Shown one piece after another: positions 36,803-46,325 of a stretch of 64,000 nucleotides of DNA. The notes under the pieces are model-generated. The model did no database searches. It was given only the letters and a program-made list of their open reading frames with translations, and was not told the DNA's origin. Both the position numbers and the translations under genes were made by a program. This DNA is from Streptomyces parvus (lineage in GTDB: Bacteria > Actinomycetota > Actinomycetes > Streptomycetales > Streptomycetaceae). The stretch spans positions 1,054,001 through 1,118,000 of the forward strand of contig NZ_CP135079.1 of NCBI RefSeq assembly GCF_032121415.1. Reading direction: 5' to 3'. Position 1 is the stretch's first letter; each line of letters starts with the position of its first letter.

Positions 36803-38458
36803 TCAGAGCGCCTGTGCCGCTGCCCTGCCTGCCGCCCTGCCCGAGAAGATGCAGCCGCCCAGGAACGTACCCTCCAGGGAGCGGTAGCCGTGGACTCCGC
36901 CGCCGCCGAAGCCCGCCGCCTCGCCCGCGGCGTACAGGCCGGGGAGCGGGGTGCCCTCGGCGGTCAGGACGCGGGAGGACAGGTCCGTCTCCAGGCCGCC
37001 CAGAGACTTGCGGGTGAGGATGTTGAGGCGGACGGCGATCAGCGGGCCCGCCGCCGGGTCCAGGATCCGGTGCGGCTTCACCGTGCGGATCAGGCGGTCG
37101 CCCAGGTAGGCGCGGGCCCCGTGGATCGCGGTGACCTGGAGGTCCTTGGTGAACGGGTTGGCGGTCTCGCGGTCCCGGGCGGTGATCTCGCGGCGCAGAT
37201 CGGCCGCGTCGATCAGGCCGTCGCCCGTCACCGCGTTCATGCCCCGGACGAGGGCGTCGAGATCCTTCTCCACGACGAAGTCCGCGCCGTGGTCCATGAA
37301 CGCCTTCACCGGTGCGGGCACGTCCGCGCGGGCCCGGCCGATCACGTCGCGGACGGACTTGCCGGTCAGGTCGGGGTTCTGCTCGGAGCCCGAGAGCGCG
37401 AACTCCTTGCCGATGATGCGCTGGTTGAGCACGAACCAGGTGTAGCCGTGGCCCGAGCCCATGATGTGTTCCAGGGTGCCGAGCGTGTCGAAACCGGGGA
37501 AGAGCGGGACCGGCAGCCGTTTGCCGCGCGCGTCCAGCCAGAGGGACGAGGGGCCGGGCAGGATCCGGATTCCGTGCTTGGCCCAGATCGGGTTCCAGTT
37601 CTCGATGCCCTCGGTGTAGTGCCACATCCGGTCGCTGTTGATGTGGTGCGCGCCCGCCTTCTCGGCGATGCCGAGCATCAGCCCGTCGACATGGGCGGGG
37701 ACGCCGGAGAGCATCTTCTCGGGCGGGGTGCCGAGCCGCTCGGGCCACTGGGCGCGGACCAGGTCGTGGTTGCCGCCGATGCCGCCCGAGGTGACGATCA
37801 CCGCCTGGGCCTTCAGCTCGAAGGCGCCGGTGGCCTCCCGGCTGCTCGCGGTACCGCGTTCGGCGGTGCTGGGCTCCAGGATCTCGCCGGTGACCGTGTC
37901 GAGCGCCCCGGCCGTGCGGGCGAGGCCGGTGACCCGGTGGCGGAACCGCAGCTGGACGAGCCCCTTGGCGACGCCCTCGCGGACCCGGCGCTCGAAGGGG
38001 GCGACGACACCCGGGCCGGTGCCCCAGGTGATGTGGAAGCGGGGGACGGAGTTGCCGTGGCCGGTCGCGTCGTAGCCGCCGCGTTCCGCCCAGCCGACGA
38101 CCGGGAAGAGCCGCAGCCCCTGCTGGTGCAGCCAGGAACGCTTCTCACCGGCGGCGAAGTCGACGTACGCCTCGGCCCATTCGCGCGGCCAGCGGTCCTC
38201 CTCCTCGCGGTCGAAGCCCGCGGTGCCGAACCAGTCCTGGAGGGCCAGTTCCCGGCTGTCCTTGATCCGCAGCCGGCGCTGTTCGGGCGAGTCCACGAAG
38301 AAGAGCCCGCCGAAGGACCAGTGCGCCTGGCCGCCGATGGACTGCTCGGGCTCCTGGTCGAGGAGGATCACGGAACGGCCGGCGTCGACCAGTTCGGCGG
38401 TGGCCACGAGCCCGGCGAGTCCTGCCCCGATCACGATCACATCAGCGTCGTACGCCAT
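36803..38458 (-). CDS. FAD-binding dehydrogenase (fumarate reductase/KstD-like)
   Basis: A 551-residue flavoprotein with an N-terminal FAD Rossmann motif VIVIGAGLAGLVATAEL and a late FAD motif GLYAAGEAAGFGGGGVHG, in the fumarate reductase/succinate dehydrogenase/3-ketosteroid-dehydrogenase-like superfamily. It resembles the predicted FAD-binding dehydrogenases common in actinobacteria; a steroid substrate cannot be claimed. The ATG at 38458 (MAYDADVIVIG) is used, though an in-frame ATG nine bases earlier is equally possible. It is divergent from the NUDIX gene. Confidence 0.86.
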   Translation of the reverse strand: MAYDADVIVIGAGLAGLVATAELVDAGRSVILLDQEPEQSIGGQAHWSFGGLFFVDSPEQRRLRIKDSRELALQDWFGTAGFDREEEDRWPREWAEAYVDFAAGEKRSWLHQQGLRLFPVVGWAERGGYDATGHGNSVPRFHITWGTGPGVVAPFERRVREGVAKGLVQLRFRHRVTGLARTAGALDTVTGEILEPSTAERGTASSREATGAFELKAQAVIVTSGGIGGNHDLVRAQWPERLGTPPEKMLSGVPAHVDGLMLGIAEKAGAHHINSDRMWHYTEGIENWNPIWAKHGIRILPGPSSLWLDARGKRLPVPLFPGFDTLGTLEHIMGSGHGYTWFVLNQRIIGKEFALSGSEQNPDLTGKSVRDVIGRARADVPAPVKAFMDHGADFVVEKDLDALVRGMNAVTGDGLIDAADLRREITARDRETANPFTKDLQVTAIHGARAYLGDRLIRTVKPHRILDPAAGPLIAVRLNILTRKSLGGLETDLSSRVLTAEGTPLPGLYAAGEAAGFGGGGVHGYRSLEGTFLGGCIFSGRAAGRAAAQAL

Positions 38459-38560
38459 GGGTTCCATCCTGTCGGGGAGGGGCGAGCCGGGAGACAAGTT
38501 ACCCGTGCGTCAGATCTTGGATACCCGTCGCTGCCACGTCAACCGTCCCGGTGCTGTTGG

Positions 38561-39079
38561 ATGAAACGCATGACGCCCTCTGACGAGATTCTGGACATCG
38601 TCGACGAGAACGACGAGGTCATCGGGCAGGCACCGCGCGGCGAGGCGACCGCGCGGGGGTTGCGGCACCGCTGCGTGTTCATCGAGGTGCGGGACGCGGA
38701 GGGGCGGACCTTCGTCCACCGGCGTACGGCCACGAAGCCGGTCTTCCCCTCGCGTTACGACATGTTCGTCGGCGGGGTCGTGGGCGCGGGCGAGTCGTAC
38801 GACGAGGCGGCGCTGCGCGAGGCGGAGGAGGAGCTGGGCGTCTCGGGGCTTCCGCGGCCCGAACCGCTGTTCCGGTTCCTGTACGCCGACGGTGAGCACA
38901 CCTGGTGGTCGGCCGTCTATCAGGTGCGGTGCGAGCTGCCGGTCTCCCCGCAGGTGGAGGAGGTCGCCTGGCACGCGTTCCTGGACGACGCCGAGCTGGA
39001 GCGGCGGCTCGGCGAGTGGCCCTGGGTGCCCGACGGTCTGGAGGCGCACCGGCGGCTGCGAAAGCTCCGGGCGGGCTGA
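38561..39079 (+). CDS. NUDIX hydrolase
   Basis: A 172-residue NUDIX hydrolase, cutting nucleoside diphosphate-linked compounds or a related pyrophosphate. The NUDIX box is complete: GGVVGAGE, then seven residues, then REAEEELGV. The N-terminus (ILDIVDENDEVIGQAPRGE) and FIEVRDAEGRTFVHRR resemble the isopentenyl-diphosphate-isomerase-like/YfcD NUDIX branch. The start could be 38561 or the second Met at 38570; neither has a strong ribosome site. A DUF202 gene follows after 56 bases. Confidence 0.9.
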   Translation: MKRMTPSDEILDIVDENDEVIGQAPRGEATARGLRHRCVFIEVRDAEGRTFVHRRTATKPVFPSRYDMFVGGVVGAGESYDEAALREAEEELGVSGLPRPEPLFRFLYADGEHTWWSAVYQVRCELPVSPQVEEVAWHAFLDDAELERRLGEWPWVPDGLEAHRRLRKLRAG

Positions 39080-39135
39080 CCGGGCCCGTGCCGCGCGCAC
39101 GGCCTGATCGGCAGGACACCCCCTAGGGTTCCCGT

Positions 39136-39531
39136 GTGAACAAGATCGCGCAGAGTGTACGGCTGTGGTTCGCGCCGCAGCGGATCCGGGAGGAGGGGGA
39201 CACCCCCGACTACCGGTTCTCGCTGGCCAACGAGCGGACGTTCCTCGCCTGGATCCGGACGGCTCTGGCCCTGATCGGCGGGGGTTTCGCCGTCGATCAG
39301 TTCCTGCCGGAGCTGGTGTGGGGCGTCCGGGCCGGGCTCGCGCTCGGGCTGCTGGCCGCCGGGGTGCTCTGCGCACTGCGGGCGGTCAACCACTGGGTGC
39401 GGTGCGAGCGGGCGATGCGGCGGGGCGAGGACCTGCCGGTGTCCCGGTTCCCGACCCTGCTGAGTCTGGTGGTCGCCGTCGTCGCCGTGGCGATGGTGGT
39501 GGTGGTCCTCTTCGGCTGGGAGGGCGTGTGA
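39136..39531 (+). CDS. DUF202 membrane protein (YidH-like)
   Basis: A 131-residue inner-membrane protein of the DUF202/YidH family with three hydrophobic spans. It begins with a polar FAPQRIREEGDTPDYRFSLA and the family core NERTFLAWIRTALALIGGGF. Function unknown. The start is GTG at 39136. Its TGA overlaps the GTG of a second DUF202 gene (GTGTGA), so the two are translationally coupled, which suggests a heteromeric membrane protein. Confidence 0.88.
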   Translation: MNKIAQSVRLWFAPQRIREEGDTPDYRFSLANERTFLAWIRTALALIGGGFAVDQFLPELVWGVRAGLALGLLAAGVLCALRAVNHWVRCERAMRRGEDLPVSRFPTLLSLVVAVVAVAMVVVVLFGWEGV

Positions 39532-39839
39532 CGGCGGCGGACCGGGATCCGGGGCTGCAGCCGGAGCGGACGCGGCTGGCCTGGCGGCGCACGACGCTGA
39601 CGGCCACCGTGGTCGCGCTCCTCGCGGGGCGGCAGGCGCTGCACAGCGGGGCGGCCCCGGCGGCGCTGGTCGCGGTGGCGCTGAGCGCGCTGGCCTGGCT
39701 GGGGTTCCTGAGGGTCGCCCACCGCCGGGTGACCGCGCTGGGAGTGGCGCGGCCCGAGCAGTTCGCGGCGCGCGGGGCCCTGGCGGCGGCGCTGTGCACG
39801 GTGGCGCTGGCGGTGTTCGCGGCGGCGATGCTGTTCTGA
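39528..39839 (+). CDS. second DUF202 membrane protein (YidG-like)
   Basis: A 103-residue DUF202 protein with three hydrophobic spans. QPERTRLAWRRTTLTATVV is the family signature. Its GTG overlaps the previous stop by three bases. The two proteins differ in their N-terminal extension, as YidH and YidG do in enterobacteria. A hairpin directly follows the stop. Confidence 0.86.
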   Translation: MTAADRDPGLQPERTRLAWRRTTLTATVVALLAGRQALHSGAAPAALVAVALSALAWLGFLRVAHRRVTALGVARPEQFAARGALAAALCTVALAVFAAAMLF

Positions 39840-39840
39840 C

Positions 39841-39867
39841 GCCCCGGGCGCTGTGGCGGCCCGGGGC
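39841..39867. terminator. terminator after DUF202 pair
   Basis: GCCCCGGGC (39841-39849) pairs perfectly with GCCCGGGGC (39859-39867) between the DUF202 pair and a convergent gene. Confidence 0.75.
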
Positions 39868-39880
39868 GCTGTCCCGTCCC

Positions 39881-40816
39881 CTACGCGTCCCAGTCCACCG
39901 TGACCACGATCTTGCCCCGGGTCCGCCCCTCCTGGTTGAGCCGGTACGCATCGGCGGCCTCCTCCAGCGGGAACACCCGGTCCACGTGGACGGTGACGAT
40001 CCCCCGCTCGGCCAGCTCCGCGACCTGGGCCAGGTCCGCCGCGTCGGGGCGGACGAAGGCGTAGCGGCCGCCGTAGGAGAAGACCTCGTCGTCCGCGATG
40101 GAGGCGAGCCGGCCGCCCGGGGCGAGGGTCTCGGCGGAGGCTTTCAGGGCGTCGCCGCCCACCGTGTCGAAGGAGGCGTCGAAGCCCTCGGGGACCAGTT
40201 CCCGCAGCCGTTCGACGAGGCCCTCGCCGTACTCCACCGGCTCCGCGCCCAGGCTCCGCAGGTGCTCGTGGTTGCGGGGGCTCGCGGTGCCGACGACCCG
40301 GCAGCCGGTGTGCCGGGCGATCTGGACGGCGAGCGATCCGACGCCCCCGGCCGCCGCGTGGACCAGGACCGTGTCGCCCTCGCGGACCTTCAGGGTGCGG
40401 TGCAGCACCTGGTACGCGGTCAGCCCGGCCAGCGGCAGGCCCGCCGACTCCTCGAAGCTCAGGCTCAGGGGCTTGCGGGCGAGGGTGCGCACGGGGGCGG
40501 CGACGTACTCGGCGAACGTACCGCGGGAGAGGAAGTCCTCGCGTACGTAGCCGATGACCTCGTCGCCCACCGCGAACTCGTCGACGGCGACGCCCGGTTG
40601 CACGACGACCCCGGAGACGTCCCAGCCGGGGATCACCGGGAAGACGGCGTCGAGGGCGCCTTGGAGGTAGCCCTCGCGGGCCTTCCAGTCGACCGGGTTG
40701 ACGGCGGCTGCCCGCACCTTCACCAGGACGCTGTCGGGGCCGACCTTGGGGTCGGGACGCTCGCCGTACTCCATGACGTCGGCGGAGCCGTACGCGCTGT
40801 AGCTGATCGCCTTCAT
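39881..40816 (-). CDS. NADP-dependent quinone oxidoreductase-like MDR protein
   Basis: A 311-residue zinc-free medium-chain dehydrogenase/reductase. It starts MKAISYSAYGSADVMEYGE and has the quinone-oxidoreductase NPVDWKAREGY, DTVLVHAAAGGVGSLAVQIA cofactor motif and the C-terminal EEAADAYRLNQEGRTRGKIV. It probably reduces an enone or quinone with NADPH; the substrate is unknown. It lies 64 bases downstream of the glucarate-dehydratase-like gene on the same strand, so co-transcription is possible. Confidence 0.88.
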   Translation of the reverse strand: MKAISYSAYGSADVMEYGERPDPKVGPDSVLVKVRAAAVNPVDWKAREGYLQGALDAVFPVIPGWDVSGVVVQPGVAVDEFAVGDEVIGYVREDFLSRGTFAEYVAAPVRTLARKPLSLSFEESAGLPLAGLTAYQVLHRTLKVREGDTVLVHAAAGGVGSLAVQIARHTGCRVVGTASPRNHEHLRSLGAEPVEYGEGLVERLRELVPEGFDASFDTVGGDALKASAETLAPGGRLASIADDEVFSYGGRYAFVRPDAADLAQVAELAERGIVTVHVDRVFPLEEAADAYRLNQEGRTRGKIVVTVDWDA

Positions 40817-40880
40817 CCCTCGACCTTCCGCGCAGGCGGGGGTCGCCGCAACTCAGGCGGTACGGCCGTGGGCCCCGCCC

Positions 40881-42170
40881 TCACCAGCGCGGGACCGCCG
40901 GCGTCGTCCAGTCCGGGTCGGCGACGCGCATCGCCGCCGCGTCGTCGCGTTCGCGGTGGGTACCGTCGTCGTCCAGCCAGCGGCGGTGCAGGGCGGCGAG
41001 GCGGTCGCGGTCCAGTTCGACGCCGAGTCCCGGGGCGTCGGAGACCGTCAGCCGTCCGCCGGTGAAGGTGTGGCGCTCGGCGATGACGTCCTCGGTCTGC
41101 CAGGGGTAGTGGCTGTCGCAGGCGTACGCGAGGTCGGGCACCGTGGCGGCGACGTGGGTCATCGCGGCGAGGCTGACGCCGAGGTGGGTGTTGGAGTGCA
41201 TGGAGAGTCCGACACCGAACGTGCGGCAGATGGCCGCCAGCTCCCGGGTGCGGCGCAGTCCGCCCCAGTAGTGGTGGTCGCTCAGGACGATCTGGACGGC
41301 GTCGCGGGCGAACGCCCCGGGGACCTCGGCCAGGGTGGTGACGCACATGTTGGTGGCGAGCGGGACGTCGGTGGAGGCGGCGACGGCGGCCATGCCATCG
41401 GCTCCGCTGGTGGGGTCCTCCAGGTATTCGAGGACGTCCTTCAGCTGGTCGGCGACGTACAGCGAGGTGGGGACGGACCATGCGCCGTTCGGGTCCAGGC
41501 GCAGCGGGCGGCCGGGGAACGCCTCGGCCAGCGCGCGGATCGCGGCGATCTCCCGGTCGGGCTCGAAGACACCGCCCTTGAGCTTGAAGGAGCCGAAGCC
41601 GTAGGTGTCGGCGAAGCGCCGGGCCTGGGCGACCACGCCGGCCGGGTCGAGCGCCGCACCCCAGTCGTCGCGCTCGCCGGAGGCGGGGTGGGCGGCCCAG
41701 CGGTAGAAGAGGTACGCGCTGTACTCGACGCTGTCGCGGACCCTGCCGCCCAGCAGCGCGTGCACCGGCAGGCCCTGGGCCTTGCCGAGGGCGTCCAGGC
41801 AGGCGACCTCGAAGGCGGAGACGGCCGAGAGCCGGATCTTCCCGGCGTTCCTGACCCCGCGCAGCCCTCCGGCGTCGACCCCGTCGTCGGCGGCGCGCGA
41901 TCCGTCGCACACCTCGTCGGCCAGGGCGAACAACCCGTTCAGATCGGTGACCGCCCGGCCCGGGAGCGCCTCGGCGAGGGAGCGTGCGGCCTCCAGGTAG
42001 GCGCCGTCGCCGTACGTCTCCCCCACGCCGGTGGTTCCGTCCCGGGTGACGACCTCCACGATCAGGCGCGGGGTGTAGGGCTGGTGGACGCCCTGCGTGT
42101 TCAGCAGGGGCGGATCGGACACGAGGATCGGGGTGAGCCGGATGTCTTCGATCACCAGAGCTGTATTCAT
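40881..42170 (-). CDS. gudD: glucarate dehydratase-like enolase-superfamily enzyme
   Basis: A 429-residue enolase-superfamily enzyme most like D-glucarate dehydratase, which dehydrates glucarate to 5-keto-4-deoxyglucarate. The catalytic Lys pair appears as SFKLKGG. Metal-ligand segments are LRLDPNGAW and EDPTSG. The Asp/His base is in LSDHHYWGG and SMHSNTHLG. The ATG at 42170 fits the family N-terminus (VIEDIRLTPILVSDPPLLN). AT-rich repeats overlap the start and probably bind a regulator. No uptake gene is next to it. Confidence 0.88.
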   Translation of the reverse strand: MNTALVIEDIRLTPILVSDPPLLNTQGVHQPYTPRLIVEVVTRDGTTGVGETYGDGAYLEAARSLAEALPGRAVTDLNGLFALADEVCDGSRAADDGVDAGGLRGVRNAGKIRLSAVSAFEVACLDALGKAQGLPVHALLGGRVRDSVEYSAYLFYRWAAHPASGERDDWGAALDPAGVVAQARRFADTYGFGSFKLKGGVFEPDREIAAIRALAEAFPGRPLRLDPNGAWSVPTSLYVADQLKDVLEYLEDPTSGADGMAAVAASTDVPLATNMCVTTLAEVPGAFARDAVQIVLSDHHYWGGLRRTRELAAICRTFGVGLSMHSNTHLGVSLAAMTHVAATVPDLAYACDSHYPWQTEDVIAERHTFTGGRLTVSDAPGLGVELDRDRLAALHRRWLDDDGTHRERDDAAAMRVADPDWTTPAVPRW

Positions 42171-42193
42171 ACGTGAACTGTATTCAAGGATAC
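42161..42193. promoter_or_regulatory. repeated AT-rich operator-like site over gudD start
   Basis: CTGTATTCA occurs twice (42161-42169 and 42178-42186), 17 bases apart. Each copy lies in a GTAT...ATAC frame (42163-42172 and 42180-42193). The first overlaps the start codon. The low GC stands out from its surroundings. Confidence 0.5.
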
Positions 42194-42254
42194 GTTTCAT
42201 CACCAGAGTGCGAACGTCTTCCCGGGCGGCAGATCCCGAAGGGCACTGGACGAC

Positions 42255-42272
42255 ATACCGACTGGTCGGCAT
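42255..42272. promoter_or_regulatory. TetR-type operator before kinase/ACAD operon
   Basis: ATACCGACTGGTCGGCAT contains the perfect palindrome CCGAC-TG-GTCGG. It lies 73 bases before the phosphotransferase-like gene. A 13/18 match is found upstream of the SDR gene at 49519-49536. Confidence 0.6.
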
Positions 42273-42344
42273 CATGGTTTCCGATCGTTCCGTCACCTCG
42301 TCCGGTCACCTCGTTCCGTCGCCAGTCGCCCGGAGGTACGCACC

Positions 42345-43367
42345 ATGAGCTCAGCCCCCCCACCAGGTCTCGACCCGGAGCTGCTGCGCGTCCATCTCGA
42401 CCGCGAGCGACCGGGGCTGGTGAGCGGACCCCTCGAAGCGCGGCTCATCGAGGGCGGCCGCTCGAACCTGACGTACGTCGTCGGCGACGGGACCGGGCAG
42501 TGGGTGGTGCGCAGGCCTCCGCTCGGCCATGTGCTGGCCACCGCGCACGACATGACGCGCGAGCACCGCGTGATCAGCGGTCTGCACCCGACCGCCGTCC
42601 CCGTGCCGGAGCCGCTGCTGCTCTGCGAGGACGACTCGGTGATCGGCGCGCCGTTCTACGTGATGGAGTACGTCGAGGGCACCCCGTACCGCACCGCCGA
42701 GCAGCTCGCCCCACTCGGCCCCGAGCGCACTCGGGCCGCGGTCCTCGGGCTCGTCGACACCCTGGTCGACCTGCACGCCGTGGACCCGGATGCGGTCGGG
42801 CTCGGGGACTTCGGGCGGCCCGAGGGCTTCCTGGACCGGCAGTTGCGGCGCTGGGGCAAGCAGTTGGACGCCTCCCGCAACCGTGACCTGGCGGGCATCG
42901 ACGAGCTGCACGCCGCGCTCGGCCGCGCGCTGCCCTCCTCCCCAGCGCCCACCGTCGTCCACGGCGACTACCGCCTGGACAACGTCCTGATCGGCTCCGA
43001 CGACCGCATCAAGGCCGTGCTCGACTGGGAGATGTCCACCCTCGGCGATCCGCTGACCGACCTCGGGCTGCTCGTGATGTACAGCTCCGACCTCGGTCTG
43101 CCGAAGTCGCCCGTCTCCACCACCAGCGGGGCGGCCGGGCACCCGTCCCCCGCCGAACTGATCGAGCGCTACGCGGCCCGCTCCGGCCGGGACGCCTCCG
43201 CCATCTCCTGGTACACCGCGTTCGCGTGGTTCAAGCTCGCCGTGATCCTGGAGGGCATCCACTACCGCTACACCCTCGGCCAGACCGTCGGCGCGGGCTT
43301 CGACCGGATCGGCGAGCTGGTCCCCGTCTTCATCGCGCACGGCCTCACCACCCTCCAGGAAGGCTGA
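42345..43367 (+). CDS. APH-fold phosphotransferase paired with ACAD (ACAD10/11-LvaA type)
   Basis: A 340-residue kinase of the aminoglycoside-phosphotransferase fold. The catalytic loop is HGDYRLDNVLIG, and the metal-binding DWEMSTLGDPLTDLG matches the ACAD10/ACAD11 N-terminal domain and LvaA rather than resistance enzymes. Those relatives phosphorylate the 4-hydroxyl of 4-hydroxyacyl-CoA. The acyl-CoA dehydrogenase gene begins six bases downstream, mirroring the fused mammalian ACAD11. GGAGG lies before the ATG. A TetR-type palindrome sits upstream. Substrate is inferred from family and context. Confidence 0.88.
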   Translation: MSSAPPPGLDPELLRVHLDRERPGLVSGPLEARLIEGGRSNLTYVVGDGTGQWVVRRPPLGHVLATAHDMTREHRVISGLHPTAVPVPEPLLLCEDDSVIGAPFYVMEYVEGTPYRTAEQLAPLGPERTRAAVLGLVDTLVDLHAVDPDAVGLGDFGRPEGFLDRQLRRWGKQLDASRNRDLAGIDELHAALGRALPSSPAPTVVHGDYRLDNVLIGSDDRIKAVLDWEMSTLGDPLTDLGLLVMYSSDLGLPKSPVSTTSGAAGHPSPAELIERYAARSGRDASAISWYTAFAWFKLAVILEGIHYRYTLGQTVGAGFDRIGELVPVFIAHGLTTLQEG

Positions 43368-43373
43368 ACCCCC

Positions 43374-44588
43374 ATGGACTTCGCATTCGACGCCCGTACC
43401 GAGGAGCTGCGGAGCAGGCTGCTCGCGTTCATGGACGAGCATGTCTATCCGGCCGAGCAGGTCGCCGAGGAACAGCGGGCGCGGCTCGCCTCGCCGTGGG
43501 ACACCCCGGCGGTCGTCGGGGAGCTGAAGGCCGAGGCCAAGCGGCAGGGACTGTGGAACCTCTTCCTGCCCGACGCGGAGTACGGGGCCGGGCTGACGAA
43601 CCTCCAGTACGCCCCGCTCGCGGAGATCACCGGACGCTCCCCGCACCTCGCGCCGACCGCGACGAACTGCGCCGCCCCGGACACCGGGAACATGGAGGTG
43701 CTGTTCCAGTTCGCCACCGACGAGCAGAAGAAGCAGTGGCTGGAGCCGCTGCTCGCCGGGGAGATCCGCTCCGCGTTCGCGATGACCGAGCCGGACGTGG
43801 CGTCGTCGGACGCGACGAACATCGAGACCCGGATGGTCCGGGACGGCGATGACTACGTCATCAACGGGCGGAAGTGGTACATCTCCGGGGCGATGAACCC
43901 GGACTGCGCGGTCTTCATCGTGATGGGCAAGACCGACCCGGACGGCGAGGACATCCGCCGCCAGCAGTCGATGATCCTGGTCCCCCGCGACACCCCGGGC
44001 GTCGAGGTGCGGCGCGCGATGCAGGTGTACGGGTACGAGGACCACTCGCACGGCGGCCACGCCGAGGTGGTCTTCCACGACGTGCGGGTGCCCGCGGCGC
44101 ATCTGATCGGCGAGGAGGGCGGCGGCTTCGCCATCGCCCAGGCACGGCTGGGTCCGGGCCGGATCCACCACTGCATGCGCCTGATCGGGATGGCGGAGCG
44201 GACCATCGAGCTGATGTGCCGGCGGGCGGTGGCGCGTGAGGCGTTCGGCAAGCCGCTGGCCGCGCAGGGCGTCGTGCAGAACTGGATCGCGGACGCCCGG
44301 GTCACGGTGGAGCAGCTGCGGCTGCTGGTGCTGAAGACGGCCTGGCTGATGGACACCGTGGGGAACAGGGGCGCGCACACCGAGATCCAGGCCATCAAGA
44401 TCGCCACCCCGCGCGCGGTGGTGGACATCCTGGACTCCGCGGTGCAGCTGTACGGCGCGGGCGGGGTGAGCCAGGACTTCCCGCTGGCGGAGCTGTGGGC
44501 CTCGGCGCGGACGCTGCGGCTGGCGGACGGTCCCGACGAGGTGCACCAGCGGTCGCTGGCCCGGCGGGAGATCAAGCGGTACGTGTGA
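43374..44588 (+). CDS. acyl-CoA dehydrogenase (ACAD11/LvaC type)
   Basis: A 404-residue FAD-dependent acyl-CoA dehydrogenase-fold protein. It has the N-terminal helical domain, FAMTEPDVASSDATNIET and VINGRKWYISGAMNPDC in the middle, and the C-terminal GRIHHCMRLIGMAERTIELM and QLYGAGGVSQDFPLAELWA. These segments resemble the ACAD10/11 branch. It is coupled to the kinase-like gene (six-base gap). In that branch the ACAD fold eliminates phosphate from the 4-phosphoacyl-CoA rather than performing simple beta-oxidation; here that is inference. A strong hairpin ends the unit. Confidence 0.9.
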   Translation: MDFAFDARTEELRSRLLAFMDEHVYPAEQVAEEQRARLASPWDTPAVVGELKAEAKRQGLWNLFLPDAEYGAGLTNLQYAPLAEITGRSPHLAPTATNCAAPDTGNMEVLFQFATDEQKKQWLEPLLAGEIRSAFAMTEPDVASSDATNIETRMVRDGDDYVINGRKWYISGAMNPDCAVFIVMGKTDPDGEDIRRQQSMILVPRDTPGVEVRRAMQVYGYEDHSHGGHAEVVFHDVRVPAAHLIGEEGGGFAIAQARLGPGRIHHCMRLIGMAERTIELMCRRAVAREAFGKPLAAQGVVQNWIADARVTVEQLRLLVLKTAWLMDTVGNRGAHTEIQAIKIATPRAVVDILDSAVQLYGAGGVSQDFPLAELWASARTLRLADGPDEVHQRSLARREIKRYV

Positions 44589-44600
44589 CGGACGCGGTGC

Positions 44601-44634
44601 GGCCCCCTCCCGAGGTGCTCGTCGGGAGGGGGCC
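44601..44634. terminator. bidirectional terminator
   Basis: GGCCCCCTCCCGA (44601-44613) pairs perfectly with TCGGGAGGGGGCC (44622-44634) between the ACAD gene and the convergent aminopeptidase gene. Confidence 0.9.
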
Positions 44635-44675
44635 TACACATGCACGTACGCCTGCGGGAGGACTCGGAGCGGAAC

Positions 44676-46010
<1,335 letters not shown>

Positions 46011-46180
46011 TCACGGGCTCCGGATTCCGTTGGGGACTGACGGAACGTGCGGGGGGTCCCCGGCCGCGCGGTGATCCGGCCGGGTCCTGGAGCGTGGGCC
46101 GGAAAGCGGCCCAGAGGTGCGCAATGCGTGACCGATGCTCAAGGAAATGACAGTGCTCCGTCAAGAGCGGAAACCGGACA

Positions 46181-46205
46181 GGTCCGTTCTATTAACGAAC
46201 AGACC
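46181..46205. promoter_or_regulatory. 25-bp palindromic operator-like site
   Basis: GGTCCGTTC (46181-46189), then the AT-rich centre TATTAAC, then GAACAGACC (46197-46205). The arms match at eight of nine positions. It lies about 170 bases before the aminopeptidase start. Confidence 0.5.
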
Positions 46206-46303
46206 TCGGCCCGTGAACGCTGGCGCCCCCGGCGGGGGCCGGACATACCTCATACATCCAGATTCGCCCCGCCCGGCGGGGTGGGCCACTGGATCACCCC
46301 GTG

Positions 46304-46321
46304 GTGCCGGAACCCCGGCAC
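46304..46321 (-). terminator. terminator of SDR/ligase/TetR operon
   Basis: GTGCCGG (46304-46310) pairs with CCGGCAC (46315-46321) around AACC, five bases beyond the TetR stop codon. Confidence 0.6.
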
Positions 46322-46325
46322 GGCC

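Larger units (their letters stand above)
46011..46325 (-). promoter_or_regulatory. 315-base upstream region of aminopeptidase gene
   Basis: No gene is seen. It contains the 25-bp palindrome at 46181-46205 and, nearer the TetR gene, three GC-rich hairpins: 46225-46239, 46266-46286 and 46304-46321. The last lies at the TetR stop. It therefore combines a terminator zone with the aminopeptidase promoter. Confidence 0.55.

Noticed and set aside
42345..43367. Aminoglycoside resistance gene
   Set aside because: The fold matches, but DWEMSTLGDPLTDLG and the adjacent acyl-CoA dehydrogenase place it in the ACAD10/11-LvaA branch rather than antibiotic resistance.
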